Shown piece by piece: positions 10,442 to 21,030 of a stretch of 64,000 bases of DNA (position 1 is the first letter of the stretch; the number at the start of each line of letters is the position of its first letter). The DNA is from Rhypophila decipiens (taxonomy: Eukaryota > Ascomycota > Sordariomycetes > Sordariales > Naviculisporaceae). The stretch is from the NCBI GenBank assembly GCA_033297075.1, contig MU858090.1, positions 62,001 to 126,000 of the forward strand. Reading direction: 5' to 3'. Under the pieces are notes generated by a model, which was not told the DNA's origin, ran no database searches, and saw nothing but the letters and a program-made list of their open reading frames with translations. The position numbers and the translations under genes are program-made.

Positions 10442-11751
10442 TGTCGCTGCTATTGTTGCTTCGATCGGATCAGTCAGCTGTTAGGATCGGGTAACTTGTC
10501 AGGTATTCGGTCTTGCTTACTTTGAGGGTGGTCTGGAAAAAAAGGAATCAACGTTTTCCAAGTGAGTTACCCCAGCGAATGCAGTGAAGAGAAAAGCCAA
10601 GCAGCTGTACCACATATTTTGAAGTCCGGAGAATGAGAAGCTCCAGATTCCATGTCGGGATGGAATATTTAACCTTTCTTCTCAGTACGAGGCTAAAATA
10701 TTCGCGCAAACCTTGACATTGTGGCAACCGGTTAACTCCATGTGGCTGCATCTAACACATGTCCTAGCTCGACACTAGATCTCTCGTGAACATTTGAGGA
10801 GCGTCGAACATGCTTATCGGCATTATGAGTCTTCTGTACTTTCACGACAGACGATGCCATAGCAAACACGGCCATGACAATTCCTGGTTTCCGATTGCAG
10901 TCCATGCCTATTTGAGCAGGGATCCAAATGTCTTTGCAGCATAGACCTTTACAAAGATTACAACTTCAAAGACTGTCCTTAATATCTGGATCTGCACAAT
11001 TTCAAATTGACTCGATAGAATATATTGAACGAAGATGGTATCACAACTATTGAACCAACAAAACACAACATCAAACAAAAGGTAAGAGGCATGATAAGTG
11101 ATGTGTTTTGTCTGAAAATCGAACTTCTCAAGATACCCCTGAACCCCTGAATCGTCACAACAACATCCGGCGGTGGATATCGTAACACAATACCAAAGAA
11201 TTACCATACATCTCGTATTGTACCAATACTCTGTACGGATGTACCTTTCCCGTCCTGCTGACTCTCGCCGCGACCGCGACACGAAATTGTGAGCCAAGAC
11301 CCTTGCATTCCCCCGCAAAGTTGCAATCATGGGGTGACCCCACCTTCCATGTTGTGCGGCTTTTTGCTGCTGCTCGGCACGCCGGAACCGAGCTAAGGAG
11401 CTTCCATCACTGCCTGCCGAACATCAGACCGTCCCATCCAGCGCGGAATACAACGGTCTTACGGGGAAGCGCAACGGCACTACGTATCCGTCCCGCGCAC
11501 AACATCATATCTCGACGAGTCACACCCCAATCGCGAAGAACATCATTCCCCCACCTCATCGACCATCGCAACTTTAAACACTACATACATCGCATCGAAT
11601 TGAATCATCATCGACATTAACCCTGCGAACTGATTATCCCCTGATGCCGCCGGCAACTTGGCTCGCCCCAGCTTTGTACTGGCTGGCTTAGAGATCTGGT
11701 ATCAGAGCTGGGAGAGCACATCTGGATCAGAGAAGAAGGGGAAACAACACA
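10442..11751. other. Spacer upstream of the F-box gene and mct1
   Basis: A 1.3 kb divergent spacer. It is A/T-richer than the flanking genes, with several short open frames but none with recognisable protein sequence. The last 300 bp before mct1 contain a pyrimidine/CAT-rich stretch typical of a transcription start region. Confidence 0.4.
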
Positions 11752-13069
11752 ATGGCTTCATTGCGCACTTCTAGCGCGGTGGTCTCCCGCATGAGCGCCT
11801 GCCACAGAGTACCCAAGTTTGGGACATCTCGACAGTTACGATTGCTACGAAATGTCTCGACGCAAGCACCATCTTCGCGCCCAAAGACGGCCATATTTTT
11901 CCCAGGTTAGTCTTGCCCAGTCGCCTACCATTGAAACCCGTCTAACTCTATCCCCCAAAACAGGCCAAGGCGTCCAAAAAGTAGGCATGCTCACCCCATG
12001 GCTAGAAGCCTTCCCAGCAACCGCGAAACCCATAGTCCAAGAGATCGACGACATAGTCGGCTTCAAGCTCTCCGACATAATCCAAGATGGCCCCAACAAA
12101 GTCCTCAACCTCACCCCCAACGCCCAGCCAGCAATAATGGCCACATCCATCATAATCCTCCGCATCCTCGAAAAAGAATTCAACTTTTTTGCCTCAGAGC
12201 GCGCAGACTTTACCCTAGGCCACTCCCTCGGCGAGTTCGCAGCCCTGGTCGCAAGCGGACACCTAGCCTTCTCAGACAGCTTATACATGGTGCAAAAACG
12301 AGCCGAGGCCATGGCCCTCGCCACCAAACGAGCAGAAGAAGAATACGGCGGGGAATACGGCATGGTAGCCGTCGTTACCGAAAACCCAGAATACCTACAG
12401 CAAGTCATCAGCGCGATCGACGAGTTTGTGGGCTACTCCAGCGCGGGCTCGAAATCAGAGAGCGCAGAGGATCGAAGTCCTATCGATCAAGTGCTGATAG
12501 CCAACATCAACAGCAAGAACCAGATTGTGCTGAGCGGGAATATCGAACGGATAAAAACGCTGGTGGCGCATGTGAGGCAGTTTCTGGGACATGATCCTCG
12601 CGCGGTGAGGCTTAAGAGCGACAGTCCGTTTCATAGTCCTATCATGAAGCCTGCTGTCGGTGTGATGCATAGGATTCTGGCGGGGAAGAGCAGGGTGAAG
12701 GGCAGGGAGCAAGAAGATATTGTTACTTTTCCGGGGGATTTGGTTTGTATTAGCAATGTCACGGCGAGACCGTTTGAGAGCAAGGCTGAGCTAAAAGATT
12801 TGCTGGCGAGGCAGTGTTTGGAGACTGTTCAGTGGTGGGAGAGTATAAAGTATCTGGATCAGGAGGAGAAAGTGAGGCGGTGGGTCGGGATCGGGCCGGG
12901 CAAAGTTGGACGGAATCTGGTGGGCAAGGAGGTGGGTATGCGAGGGAAGGATACGGTCAAGGGGGGTGGTGTGTGGGCTATTACCGATCCGAGCGAGATT
13001 GAGGAGGTTTTGAGGGGGTTGGAGGAGACGGAGCATTTTGTTGAGGAGGAGACTGAGGAGGTGGATTGA
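11752..13069 (+). CDS. mct1: Mitochondrial malonyl-CoA:ACP transacylase (MCT1/FabD type)
   Basis: Loads malonyl groups onto mitochondrial acyl carrier protein in type II fatty acid synthesis, which feeds lipoic acid formation. Exons 11752-11905 and 11964-13069 give 419 aa. The first about 45 residues are Arg/Ser/Thr-rich without acidic residues, a mitochondrial presequence. The acyltransferase fold starts TAIFFPGQGVQKVGM across the intron. The catalytic serine is in GHSLGEFAALV (S139) and the catalytic histidine in DSPFHSPIM (H275). NANIN-type and GPGKVG motifs also fit. The extreme C-terminus is Glu-rich. The coding strand changes composition sharply: bases 12061-12120 hold 25 C and 6 G, bases 12961-13020 hold 6 C and 29 G. 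An AATAAA lies near 13403. Confidence 0.95.
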
Positions 13070-13969
13070 GAGGATCACGGAGAGTGATGATGGAGTTTTT
13101 TTTGGGAGACGGAAGATGTTGAGGCTACGGACCGGTGTTTTGGCATCATGATGTTGCATACAGCGAAGCGAAGATCGACACCTTGGTTGGCGTTCTTGGG
13201 TTTGTATTTATGGGTCTCTTCAGACCTTGATTTTTTCTTGCCTAGCTGTCACTTTGATGCAGAGGCAGAGCGAACGGCTGGCGACAGCGAGGCGGCAGGA
13301 CGGGAGGGTTTACCGTTAGTGGATTCATGTCATGGGCCATGATTATATCCAGAACCATGGGTTTGTAAGTATGGCATCCAAGCCTGTAATTTTGTATTTT
13401 ACGAATAAAGCCGTTAATAAATAAGAAATGACTTGGAACTATAATGGCATATTGAAGGCTTCGAACTTCTGTCGTCTTTTCAAGCCGGTGGGTCACTAGG
13501 CGCAATGGGCGCTGCCAGTGGCTACTCAGGGGTATGCCACATGCCACTGCCACATGCTTTTCTCCAGAAAAGTCCAGACACGGCCGGGCCGGGCACAGAT
13601 TTTAGCCCCGGTGGTTTGGGTGACGCACCGCCCCCAGATTTGAGGGGAGACTCCCAGAGACACAGCAGGCTCACAGCCTGGAGTCTGGACGAGGAGGCCC
13701 CACAAGATTGACCCTTCCGTTTCCGCCCCTCCCGTACCCCACCGCCAGGCCGCGCTTACTTGGGTCAAGCTTATCCCACTTCCGGCGGATGAGAGAGGGG
13801 GGCGTTCATTTCGCAACAACGAGTCGTTTTCTCGATCTTGACACGTACAGGACGCCGGGCTTTTCCTTAGTATTATACCTTCTCCTCTCCCTTTTCCTCT
13901 CAATCAAGTTTCAACTTTACGAGTGTATATGCAATTTCGCCACATGTTGCACCGCGAACATAACTCGAG
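13070..13969. other. Spacer mct1 to fad1
   Basis: A 0.9 kb spacer with the mct1 3' UTR and the fad1 promoter. The 13840-13960 segment is pyrimidine-rich. No gene recognised; the short open frames lack family resemblance. Confidence 0.4.
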
Positions 13970-14972
13970 ATGACACAGACGACGCTTTCCCCCTCTTCGT
14001 ACCAGGACGGTCACAGTCCCCGTACCAATGGCGTCGCAAAGAGCGGGAGCAATGGGAGCGAGACACTCAGCAAGACAAACAATAATATGAGCAGCGGTTG
14101 CTCGACTTCGACTTCGGGGCCAATTCCTCCCCCGCGCGCATTACCCGAGGTCTGCTTCACCTTGAGGCGCAAATTACTCGCCCTGCTGGAAGAGACGACA
14201 GACGACTTGGTGCTGAGGGGAGTTCAGGAGCAGGTTCGCATTTCGATGGGAGTTATTGAGAAGGCGATTTGCATGTATAGGTATGCGCTTCTCTTCCTCC
14301 GGCACGATATTTGATCGCATGCTGACTGACCTCGCATGATTCAGACCAGAAGAGCTGTCGATTGCCTATAACGGGGGAAAGGACTGCCTCGTCCTCCTAA
14401 TATTACTCCTAGCCTGTCTCCCAACACCCGGCTCAACCTCGATACCACATCAAGAACCATCCCAAATACCACCGCCAAAATCCTCAACCCCCCCTCCCCC
14501 GAAAACCCTCCAAGCAATCTACATCGCACCCCCCGACCCCTTCCCCGAAGTCGAAGAATTCGTCTCAAACTCGACGCTACAATACGACCTAGACCTATGC
14601 CGCTACGCCCTCCCCATGCGGCCGGCCCTCGAAGCTTATCTGGCCGAACGAACCGCAGTAAAAGCAGTTTTCATGGGCACAAGAAGGACAGACCCCCACA
14701 GCGAGTTCCTGGAACATTTCAGTCCGACGGACAAAGACTGGCCCCAGTTTATGAGGATCAATCCCGTTATCGACTGGCATTATACCGAGATCTGGACCTT
14801 TATACGGCATTTGGGGGTCGAGTTTTGTTGTTTGTACGAGAGGGGGTATTCTAGTCTGGGAGGGGTCAGTAATACACGGCCGAATCCGGCTTTGAAGATG
14901 GAGGGGAATGGGTTTCGGCCTGCGTACGAGTTGGTTAGGGATGATGAGGAACGGTTGGGGAGGGATAGGTAG
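13970..14972 (+). CDS. fad1: FAD synthetase (FMN adenylyltransferase), PAPS-reductase-like
   Basis: Adenylates FMN to FAD. Exons 13970-14280 and 14345-14972 give 312 aa. The N-terminal about 50 residues are Ser/Thr/Asn-rich and probably disordered. The nucleotide-binding motif AYNGGKDCLVLL follows the intron and corresponds to the SGGKDS-type PP-loop of the PAPS reductase/FAD synthetase family. Further landmarks are AVFMGTRRTDPHS and RINPVIDWHYTEIWTFIR, then CCLYERGYSSLG, all typical of eukaryotic Fad1. A proline-rich insert (about 132-150) separates the PP-loop from the next strand. Compositional switch: 14401-14460 has 24 C and 6 G, 14821-14880 has 7 C and 22 G. Confidence 0.94.
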
Positions 14973-15878
14973 GTAGGTCCGTTGCGTTCATAAGGCAGGT
15001 CACTTACCTAGACTTGCTTTAGCTGCGATCTTGCCTCCGTGTCATAGGGTAGCTGTGTTTGGTTGGGTTTGGCTTTCTTAGCAGGCAGGCGGTGCGAGCT
15101 TGTGGTTTGGACGGTTATTTCAAGGGTGAAGCAACACAGTCGAGTCATGCGATTTGGTGTTGAAAGGCCGGATTTTGTTGTTCTTGGTTTACCATTTAGT
15201 TGTTTATACGTATGGGGCATACCAATACTCGATGATTTGGATAAATCGCAGGTCAGGTCCAGGGGTCAAGGTTTATGGGTAGAGAGGTTCCGTTTTGAGA
15301 AGGAACGAGGAGGTTCTTTTGCTGGCACATTCTACACAAGCTCCTGATAAATAACTTGCCGGGGTACAAATACTTCATATAGACTATAGATCAGCATCGC
15401 AGCGTTTATTGTATTTCGGAGCGATGGCATTCGAACAGTATATGTGTTGCTGTACGTACCTAGTATTGGAATATAAAAACGTTTCAATGTATCTCGTAAT
15501 TCAGAGCATTGCCCCCTGAACGGTCTTACGTACAGTACATTACATACATTACACGCTTGGTTCACTCTAGCGCGGGTAGCCCCTGACTGCAGCGCCGCTG
15601 CGGGTCAGCACAGTACGTATGTACAGTACATACTTACCCCCAATGTATTGTACCTGTAAATTGGTATGGTCATCCTTCCACACGGGACCTCCGTCCGATA
15701 AGCTCGACCACGATGTCCACGACGATAAACTTCAACTTGCCGACTCATAACCAGTGCTATTATTTACACATGGCAGGCCTTTGCGCTTGACATTAACCAA
15801 CTTTCACAACAGAATTCCGAATACCGAGGCGTGCGCTCTCCCAAAGCTCAGATTCAACATAGACGCCGCAACCTGGAA
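14973..15878. other. Spacer with short inverted repeat
   Basis: A 0.9 kb spacer between fad1 and the TRAPPC2L-like gene. Contains the perfect 8-bp inverted repeat GTATGTAC-A-GTACATAC at 15617-15633 within a wider GTAC/TACA-rich patch (about 15520-15650). No protein gene is seen. Confidence 0.5.
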
Positions 15879-16712
15879 ATGGCGACCGCGATACCCTCGA
15901 TAGCCTGCTTAGGCGTCATAGGCCGGAATGTAAGTCGATTTGCGCCTCAATCTTTCTTCCTTGGGGCAACCGACTCCCAAGCCAAGCCCTCCCAGTTCCT
16001 CTTAACCAAGAAAGTCAGCTAACCAGTGTTTCTGTGTCGGTAGAATAACCCCCTCCACATATCAATATTCCCATCCTACGACCCGCCCACCAAAAGCTTC
16101 ACCCCAGTCCGAACCCCCCTCCAATTCTCTCTCCTCTTATCCAGCACGCTCGACGTCTTTGACCTCCGCGCACGAAACAACGCCGCCTCTGGAGTCGGCT
16201 TGTCAGGCGATTATGGTCTCCTCCACGCGGTAGATGAACGGCTTGCCTGCTACGGGTACGAGACTAACACGGGCACGAAATTCGTCGTTGTTGTTGATAT
16301 GCGTGGCCGACGGATCACAGGTTCGTTGGGGACTTCTGGGGCGGCTTCGGGGGGTTTAGATGGACAAGGGAGTTCTGGACAAGGTGGGGGGAGTGCGAGG
16401 TCGCGCGCTGCTCAGGCGGGAGTTGGGTTGAGGGAGGGGGAGATGAAGCCTGTATGTGTTTTTTTTTTGCCCCAACTGCCCGGGAGAGAGACTCTTTTTT
16501 TGGTTGGGGTGACGACTGACGAAAGGAAACAACAACAGGTATTCAAAGCCATGCAGACGGCGTATATCAAGTTACTACAGAACCCGTTCTACGACCCGGA
16601 CGAACATGCGCCACCGACGGGGAGGGGCGGGAAAAGGATCACCAGTCGGACGTTTGCAGATGATATGAGGAGGATAGGCGAGAATTGGACGCCGGGGGTT
16701 ACGAATCTCTGA
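15879..16712 (+). CDS. TRAPP complex subunit TRAPPC2L/Tca17-like
   Basis: Sedlin-type longin protein of the TRAPP tethering complexes that act as Rab GEFs in ER-Golgi and Golgi traffic. Exons 15879-15929, 16044-16451 and 16539-16712 give 210 aa. The N-terminus MATAIPSIACLGVIGRNNNPLHISIF is the conserved first strand region of TRAPPC2L, and the C-terminal VFKAMQTAYIKLLQNPFY helix is also diagnostic. A Gly/Ser/Gln-rich insert (about 100-145) enlarges the protein beyond the usual about 140-150 aa. Intron 2 (87 nt) contains no stop and keeps frame, so a retained-intron isoform of 239 aa is possible; its long T run argues it is normally removed. Confidence 0.88.
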
Positions 16713-18072
16713 TATCTTGGAACTGAGACGGTCGCAACAGTACTGCTTGGATTACTGCTTGGGTATGAGGACGACTAGCATAGATCTATCCTCTCGGCCT
16801 ATGAAGAAACCTGAGAGAGAAAGAGAAGGAAGGAAAGCGACGGATGGGCTGCTCCTGTGAGGAATGAAACAGTTACGGTCCACCTGAACTGGGACATGAC
16901 AGGAAGAGAGGGAAATATGCGGAAATTCCGAGACCAGACGATCAGGTGGATTCTGGTGGTATCTAATCCTACCTGGCTGGTTAATCACGGTCTGGCCATA
17001 CTTGGGCAAGGTTCGAGATTGGTCGGGTGATGGTCTGAGAACTGCTTCCAAGAGAAAGGCAATAATATTGGTCGACAAGGACGAAGCGAGCAGTGTTTGG
17101 AACCATCCTGTCACGATGGAAAACATGAAATGGCGTCGAAGCCCAACTCAAGGCCAGACAGTGTCGGCGTGGAAAATCACCAGAAGAAAGACGCGAAGTG
17201 GCTGTTTATTGAGCTGGGCATGTTTGGATATTCAGAAAGCGACGAGACCATGGTTTTCGAGAGCGCTTTATTATCAATAACATTATTGCCCGGGCAGTTA
17301 TTTGGGTTTCTGGCAAGAGCCAGCCAGCCAGCCACCTATTTCTCTGGCTTGGGGTAGATATCATGGTCGATAGGCGTTTGTTCACATCAACAGCGTGTTT
17401 TGCTTGTATAAACTGTAGAAGTTAAACTTGATTAATGGATGAAATAACATGAACCTCATTCCTCTTTTAATACCGCCCCTTGTTGTTTTCTGTCTCTCGA
17501 CTTGTGGTTTTTGTTCAGTTGGGCTTTCCTCATTCCACTTGGATGATATTGGATGTTGATGTCAATCACTGCCACATACTCCTTGAGAAAGAATACATAC
17601 ACGGACGGCATAATCGTCACGCTCTGTGAACTAGACCCTGTTGAGGATTGCTTTGAGGTCCACAGGCAGGTTTCCGTACTGTGACTGACTGATTGTGTAT
17701 TTGCAATGAGGAGTGATGGCTACCTAGGCGAACGAAAGCACAAGATACCCTTGCATTACCTGAACAAGAACAATACAAGAACAAAAATTGAAGTGAGATG
17801 ACGAGAGAAGAGTTGTACTGGGAGGGAAACCGCAGAAGAACAGATTAGATAAAGAAAGATGGCAAATAAAAAAATGAATGAAAAAAGAGGCGGGAAACCA
17901 ACAAGATAATAATGAATAAAGGTGTTTCTGTAAAGTAGGACTGACTGCAAATAAGTGAGTGAGGGCAAGTAAAAAAAAAAAAAAAGAGTAAACGAGGATG
18001 GACTTACAAGGAAGAAAGGGCCAAAAATAGAGAAAGTGTCTATTTCTAAAATGGGGTTTTATGATTTTTAGT

Positions 18073-18172
18073 CCAGCCTTACCCCCGGTAATCGAACCCG
18101 GGCAGTCTTGCGAAGCAGCTCTGTAATGAGGGCAGCTAGGTTGACCAGACACTTAACCGCTACACTATTGGG
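18073..18172 (-). repeat. tRNA-like relic (A and B boxes, long insert)
   Basis: On the minus strand TAGTGTAGCGG fits an A box and GGTTCGATTAC fits a B box with one mismatch. The D-arm resembles Asp/Glu tRNAs. The T stem pairs at four of five positions. The anticodon arm is not formed by any simple fold and the acceptor halves do not pair properly, so I read this as a tRNA pseudogene. A diverged intron-containing tRNA is the alternative. Confidence 0.35.
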
Positions 18173-18328
18173 ATACCTCTGGCATCCAGCTTCCGATCGG
18201 GAATGGGATGGGTTGGGGGTCTTTTAAGGTCAGAGCTCGCAGGTGAAGCTTGCTGCCTGCCTGGGAGCTCTACCTCTGGCCAGCGAGCGGGAGCTCCTCA
18301 GCTTGCAAGATTGCGTTCAGGTCAGGTT

Positions 18329-18345
18329 GGGGGGGGGGGGGGGGG
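18329..18345 (+). repeat. 17-base poly-G tract
   Basis: An uninterrupted run of 17 G on the plus strand, the longest homopolymeric G run I see in the window. Such tracts can fold as G-quadruplexes and are prone to length change and sequencing error. Confidence 0.9.
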
Positions 18346-18625
18346 CGGGAATTGAAATTGATGACATGGAGCTACCTATCCAAGCAGTTCGGATGGATGG
18401 AAGATGGTGAGTAGGTAGGTCACTTGACGGCCAGAGAGTGAGCGAGTCGTAGAACTAAAGTAATGGTATGATGCCACAGGAGAAACAAGGTTCCTGGAGA
18501 AGAGAAGACCAGAGAGCGGTTAATAGGCTTGTAACGATGTAAGTGGTATATATATAGAGAGAGAGGCAAGTGGACAGCTCTCGCCAGCTGAGACTAAAAA
18601 AGGGGCTCTGTTTACAAAACAAAGA

Positions 18626-20198
18626 CTAAGGCCCGTTACTCAAACTAAACGCCTCATAACTAACCCCCTGCTCCTCCGCCCAGCCCGTCCTATCCTCACC
18701 AGCAACATCCACCTCAACAACCCTGGCCATCTTCGCCCAGCCCCTGACCAAACTCCGCCAGTAACAAACCTCGGCCGCAGGAGAGAAATACCCCCCTCCC
18801 ACAAACAAACTCCTCTGCCGTTTCGCAATCCCCCTTGCAACATCAGGATGTGCCTCCAACCAGCCCACCACCTCGCCCAGATCCGACCAATCCGGCGCGA
18901 CAAAGACAATATTCGCCTCCTCCGGTTGGTATTGCGTCGGCCAGGTCCTCAGTATCCTTTCTGTCGGTTTCCAGGGCTTCTTCTTTTTGATGGCGTGCTT
19001 TTCATTCTCCAACCCCGGCGGACCAGCAGCATCTTTTGAATGAGCTGCTTCCAAGATGGTACTCGAAAACAACGGCCTAACCAAATGGCTCGTATGCTGC
19101 AGCCACTTAATAGGCGGCGTAAGAACCACGCTCTCGCACATCTGCAAAAACTGAAACCTGCCCGAGTACGTAACCCCCTCGGTATGAATGATATATTTGT
19201 ACTTGCAAAAGTCCTCTATAGGCAGCGCATTCGCCGCCTGCTTGGCATCAGTGGCATTCCACACCAAAGGCTGAACGTCCGCCCAAGGCTGGTTCTTGGA
19301 CGCAGCGACCAGCTTCTGGCGCAATCCCGGGGAGTGCACGCTGTTATACCATGTCGTCCCGCGCCAGACTGCTTTGGGGATCTTGGAGGGGAATGACAAG
19401 ACGGATTCGAGAGCGTCGATTGCGGATGAGGCCCGCGGGATGGAGCCTACGAAGGGGAGGTCCCATGCCCAATGGGAAAAGTGCGGCATTGGGAAGGAGC
19501 GCGCGTGCGGATTTGAAGAGCGGAGGGTTGGGTCGGCCTGGCGGCTGTAGGTCCAGCATGTTCCAAAGGGCTGGTCTTGGAAGTTGAGGGTGAAGATTGT
19601 GTCTGGGATGGGTTCATGTTCGGGTGCGGTTATCAGGGCGCGATGGAGCTGGTGCAGGGAGGCGGTTCGGGACTGTGTTTTGTTTGATACGGTTAGAAGG
19701 GGAGGGAAGGGAAATGGACGGGGGATAATGCTTACATCCACCATTTCCTTTGATAGATCTGACCGCCGTTGCGAGTGGAGGATTGATATCTGGTTCAGTC
19801 ATTATCAATTAGTTAGTTTCCTCATGGATTTTAACCAAAACATGAACAGGACATACCTGCCCATCCTTTATCCTCCCCTGCAAAGGCCCATTGTCACCAG
19901 TATGCTTCACCTCGAATGGGCCCTGTGCCACAATCTCGTCAACCTGCCGTGTCAAGCCCGGAAAAGTAGCCCGGCACTCTTTTTCAGTCAGAGACAGATT
20001 GTTGAGCGTCTTTTTGGACAGCTGCTGCTTCTTGGGAAGCCATGATGACGACGACGACGACCCTTGTCCGTGTCCTTCTTTCGGTGTCCCCCTAAAGGCA
20101 AAAAACAGACAAAACACGGCGAGGCAGAGGCCGACGACGTTGGTGATTTGTCTGATCTGGCGTCGCCGCCTGGGCTTTAGTAATTTCTTGTCGCCCAT
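18626..20198 (-). CDS. GT90/CAP10-type glycosyltransferase, type II membrane protein
   Basis: Predicted Golgi or ER glycosyltransferase related to Cryptococcus Cap59/Cap10-family xylosyltransferases and animal POGLUT1 (GT90). Exons on the minus strand: 20198-19857, 19789-19736, 19672-18626, giving 480 aa. The N-terminus is a short basic cytosolic tail (KKLLKPRRRRQ) followed by a hydrophobic anchor at about 19-36. The catalytic region has KAVWRGTTWYN and FCKYKYIIHTEGVTYSGRF followed by QMCESVVL, the strongly conserved GT90 core. A Lys-rich insert (KKKKPWKP) follows. Intron 2 is 63 nt, stop-free and in frame. Donor sugar and acceptor cannot be told from sequence. Confidence 0.87.
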
Positions 20199-21030
20199 AA
20201 TCTGGGAGAAATGACGACGACGACGACTGCCCGACTCGGACTCATTCCCAGTGTAATATGGTCAAGGTGAGATAACGACACATGACGTGACAGAATGAAA
20301 AGATTTAACCTGAGAAAGAAACCGGGCAAAGACAGATTGTCTACTCCGGTCCCTTGTTTTTGTCAAATGGTTTGATCGAATTCACCGGAACGGCAATATG
20401 GAGCGTAGTATGAGACAGATGGAATGGCTTGGGTACCCTGAACGATCGACTTTGATATCTGGTACAAAACGTCCTCCAAAGCCATGGCATTGCTTAATCT
20501 GGGATCCATACGCATAAGCGAACAGACGAGAAAAGTGTCCTGTTGACTGCGGTAGCGCTGGTCCCGGAAGATGAAGGTCCTTTTTTCTCGCGCAGAGTAT
20601 GAACTTGACCTTGAGGAGTGGTTGAAGAGGGGCCGGAACAAGTGAATTGGCAAATCCCATCAAGGCGGCAAAATAGGCGGCAGATCACCATTGGTGTTGC
20701 ATCGTGTTGGAGGTGTTGCGAGCCGCTTCTCAAGAATACTAATACTGTCTTCGTAAGTCTGGTCAGTAGCTAGGACCTCCTTGTTTCCTATTCTTGAGTA
20801 AACTTTTTATGAGATATACACATATCATATTCCAAGGCCAGCTTTATCGACAACATTTATTATGGGGTGAATTCAAGCTTCAGGAGTCAGGACAGTCCAT
20901 GGTTGCATCCGGAGCGGCATCCGACGGATCTGACCGACCGAGATCAGCAAAAGGACAACCAATCAACTTACACGGGTGCAAAATCATGGCAATAGATCCA
21001 GAAGCGCATCACGCCCGTCAATTCACCTAT
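20199..21030. other. Spacer between GT90 promoter and afg1 3' end
   Basis: A 0.8 kb spacer. It holds the GT90 promoter side and the afg1 3' UTR side. GACGACGAC repeats sit at the GT90 start (20045-20060 inside the gene, 20214-20227 just upstream). Small open frames here show no family similarity. Confidence 0.4.

Larger units (their letters stand above)
16713..18625. other. Convergent spacer with tRNA-like relic and poly-G tract
   Basis: A 1.9 kb spacer between the TRAPPC2L-like gene and the GT90 gene (convergent). No protein gene is recognised. It includes an A-run at about 17971-17986, a tRNA-like relic at about 18070-18172, a 17-G run at 18329-18345, CCAGCCAGCCAGCCACC near 17319, and TATATATATAGAGAGAGA near 18548. 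Confidence 0.5.
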
